The notes under the pieces were generated by a model. That model was not told the DNA's origin. It did no database searches and was given only the letters and a program-made list of their open reading frames with translations. Made by a program: the position numbers and the translations under genes. Below, one piece after another: positions 4,976-6,408 of a stretch of 6,408 nucleotides of DNA; position 1 is the stretch's first letter, and every line of letters starts with the position of its first letter. Location of the stretch: the NCBI GenBank assembly GCA_015233485.1, contig JADFXO010000228.1, positions 1 to 6,408 of the forward strand, in the 5' to 3' direction. The DNA comes from Nitrospirota bacterium (GTDB taxonomy: Bacteria > Nitrospirota > Thermodesulfovibrionia > Thermodesulfovibrionales > Magnetobacteriaceae).

Positions 4976-6408
4976 ATATACTTGGAGTATCTGCATTCTA
5001 TCATGACAGTGCCGCTGCCCTTGTAAAAGATGGAATAATCATAGCAGCGGCTCAGGAAGAGCGTTTTACAAGGATAAAACACGATGCTGATTTTCCCGTC
5101 AATGCAATAAAATTCTGTCTTGAATATGGTGGGGTTGCAATTAATGATCTACACTATGTAGCTTTCTATGAAAAGTCTTTTATTAAATTCGACAGGATAC
5201 TGGAAACCTATATGAGCTACGCCCCGCGTGGTATAAAGTCTTTTATAAAGGCCATGCCCACCTGGTTGAAGAAGAAACTATGGATAAAAGATATGATTCA
5301 GGATGAGCTATGCTATAGCGGCAAGATTATTTTTCCGGAACATCATGAATCTCACGCCGCATCGGCCTTTTTCCCATCTCCATTCAATGAGGCTGCGTTT
5401 CTGACGATTGATGGTGTGGGTGAGTGGACTACGGCGAGCTATGGAATCGGGAAAAATAACAAGATAGAGATTGTTTCAGAATTGAAATTCCCTCACTCAC
5501 TTGGGCTTCTCTATAGCGCCTTTACTTACTATCTTGGGTTTAAGGTTAATTCAGGGGAATATAAAGTGATGGGTCTTGCCCCATATGGAGAGCCAAAGTA
5601 TGTGGATAAGATATTATCCGAACTGATTGACCTTAAAGACGATGGTTCGTTCAAATTGGATATGAAATACTTTGATTATTGTGCAGGCCTCACCATGACC
5701 AATAAGAGATTCAATCAATTATTTGGAGGTGAACCCCGCAAGCCGGAATCAAAACTCACCATAAGGGATATGGATTTAGCCCGTTCCGTCCAGGATGTAA
5801 CAGAGGAGGTAATGCTTCGCATGGCCTGCCACGTGTATAAAGAGACCAAACAAAAAAACCTGTGCATGGCAGGGGGGGTAGCCCTGAATTGCGTTGGAAA
5901 CGGAAAGATTCTTCGTAAAGGGCAGTTTAAGAACATTTGGATACAACCTGCAGCAGGGGATGCCGGAGGGGCCATAGGGGCAGCCCTTTTTACATGGTAT
6001 CAGTGTCTGGGGAATCCCAGGAATGTAAACAGGGAAAAAGATTTTCAGAATAACTCCTATTTAGGACCAGAGTTTACGACTGAATGGATTGAAGCCTTTC
6101 TTGAGAAAAGGAAGGTTCCATACAGGGCATTAAACGATAAAGAACTGCCGTCAATTATAGCCGATCTTGTGGCTAATGAGAAGGTGATAGGATGGTTTCA
6201 GGGCAGAATGGAGTTTGGGCCAAGGGCATTAGGTGCAAGAAGCATTATTGGGGATGCGCGTTCCCCTAAAATGCAGGAGATAATGAACCTTAAGATTAAA
6301 TTCAGGGAATCATTTCGTCCTTTTGCCCCGTCTGTTATCAGAGAGAAGGCGTCTGAATTTTATTGCATTGACGGGAAAATCAGCATCGTGTTTTATCCTT
6401 GTAAAACG
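4972..6408 (+). CDS. NodU/CmcH-family O-carbamoyltransferase (3' end outside window)
   Basis: Transfers a carbamoyl group from carbamoyl phosphate, through a carbamoyl-adenylate in the known family members, to a hydroxyl of a sugar or natural product in the cytoplasm. The N-terminus MNILGVSAFYHDSAAA is the family start and fixes the ATG at 4972. Visible motifs in order: QEERF near residue 28, HHESHAA (124-130) with the histidines typical of the metal/active site, IDGVGEW (146-152), EYKVMGLAPYG (196-206), MAGGVALNC (299-307), PAAGDAGGA (326-334), then the C-terminal domain with GWFQGRMEFGPRALG (407-421). Of the usual 570-610 residues, 479 are present. The gene begins 25 bases after the SGNH hydrolase stop, probably in the same transcript. 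The last dozen or so residues (from about 470) do not look like the family in this frame, whereas another frame does, so a small insertion or deletion near 6373-6379 is possible. The acceptor is unknown; a polysaccharide unit fits the neighbours. Confidence 0.93.
   Translation, partial: MNILGVSAFYHDSAAALVKDGIIIAAAQEERFTRIKHDADFPVNAIKFCLEYGGVAINDLHYVAFYEKSFIKFDRILETYMSYAPRGIKSFIKAMPTWLKKKLWIKDMIQDELCYSGKIIFPEHHESHAASAFFPSPFNEAAFLTIDGVGEWTTASYGIGKNNKIEIVSELKFPHSLGLLYSAFTYYLGFKVNSGEYKVMGLAPYGEPKYVDKILSELIDLKDDGSFKLDMKYFDYCAGLTMTNKRFNQLFGGEPRKPESKLTIRDMDLARSVQDVTEEVMLRMACHVYKETKQKNLCMAGGVALNCVGNGKILRKGQFKNIWIQPAAGDAGGAIGAALFTWYQCLGNPRNVNREKDFQNNSYLGPEFTTEWIEAFLEKRKVPYRALNDKELPSIIADLVANEKVIGWFQGRMEFGPRALGARSIIGDARSPKMQEIMNLKIKFRESFRPFAPSVIREKASEFYCIDGKISIVFYPCKT

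Noticed and set aside
5872..5878. Run of seven G in the carbamoyltransferase gene as a phase-variation tract
   Set aside because: It encodes the conserved Gly-Gly of MAGGVALN, and seven bases is short for a contingency tract.
5715..5975. Reverse-strand open frame of 86 codons opposite the carbamoyltransferase
   Set aside because: It is a shadow of a strongly conserved coding region and has no sensible features of its own.
1..6408. CRISPR array, tRNA, rRNA or riboswitch
   Set aside because: No regularly spaced repeats with unique spacers and no tRNA-like or rRNA-like segments were seen on reading both strands; intergenic space is too limited and lacks recognisable riboswitch cores.

Overview
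All credible genes in this window are on the + strand: the tail of an insertion-sequence transposase, then four closely spaced genes that look like one transcription unit for building or decorating a secreted or surface polysaccharide. The DNA is moderately AT-rich. A lipoprotein signal, a Sec signal peptide, Shine-Dalgarno sites and an IS1380-like transposase point to a bacterium, probably with a Gram-negative-type envelope. The species cannot be fixed from the sequence. An anammox-type planctomycete or another environmental bacterium with large exopolysaccharide loci would fit, but that is a guess.

Layout. Positions 3-587 are the 3' part of an IS1380-family transposase that enters from the left. 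Positions 588-913 are an AT-rich gap with no gene. It ends in a repeat-rich stretch with a TTGACA hexamer, two 12-bp direct repeats 21 bp apart, and a strong ribosome binding site. Positions 914-3211 encode a lipoprotein of about 765 residues with a carbohydrate-binding-like N-terminal half and a C-terminal SGNH/GDSL hydrolase domain. Positions 3274-3858 encode a 194-residue secreted protein of unknown function. Positions 3855-4946 encode a second SGNH hydrolase held in the membrane by an N-terminal helix; its start overlaps the previous stop. Positions 4972-6408 encode the first 479 residues of a NodU/CmcH-type O-carbamoyltransferase that runs off the right end.

Working model (inference). 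The carbamoyltransferase makes carbamoyl esters on a sugar or glycan precursor in the cytoplasm. The two SGNH proteins act outside the inner membrane as acyl-ester hydrolases or acyltransferases on the exported glycan. The small secreted protein is an accessory factor. Gap lengths (62 bp, 4-bp overlap, 25 bp) support co-transcription and translational coupling.

The most unusual points are at gene starts. The best ribosome binding site ahead of the lipoprotein gene serves a 6-codon reading frame that ends in TAG directly against the GTG start. A 9-codon frame links the stop of the second SGNH gene to the start of the carbamoyltransferase gene, overlapping both. The final bases of the window also look frameshifted relative to the carbamoyltransferase family.
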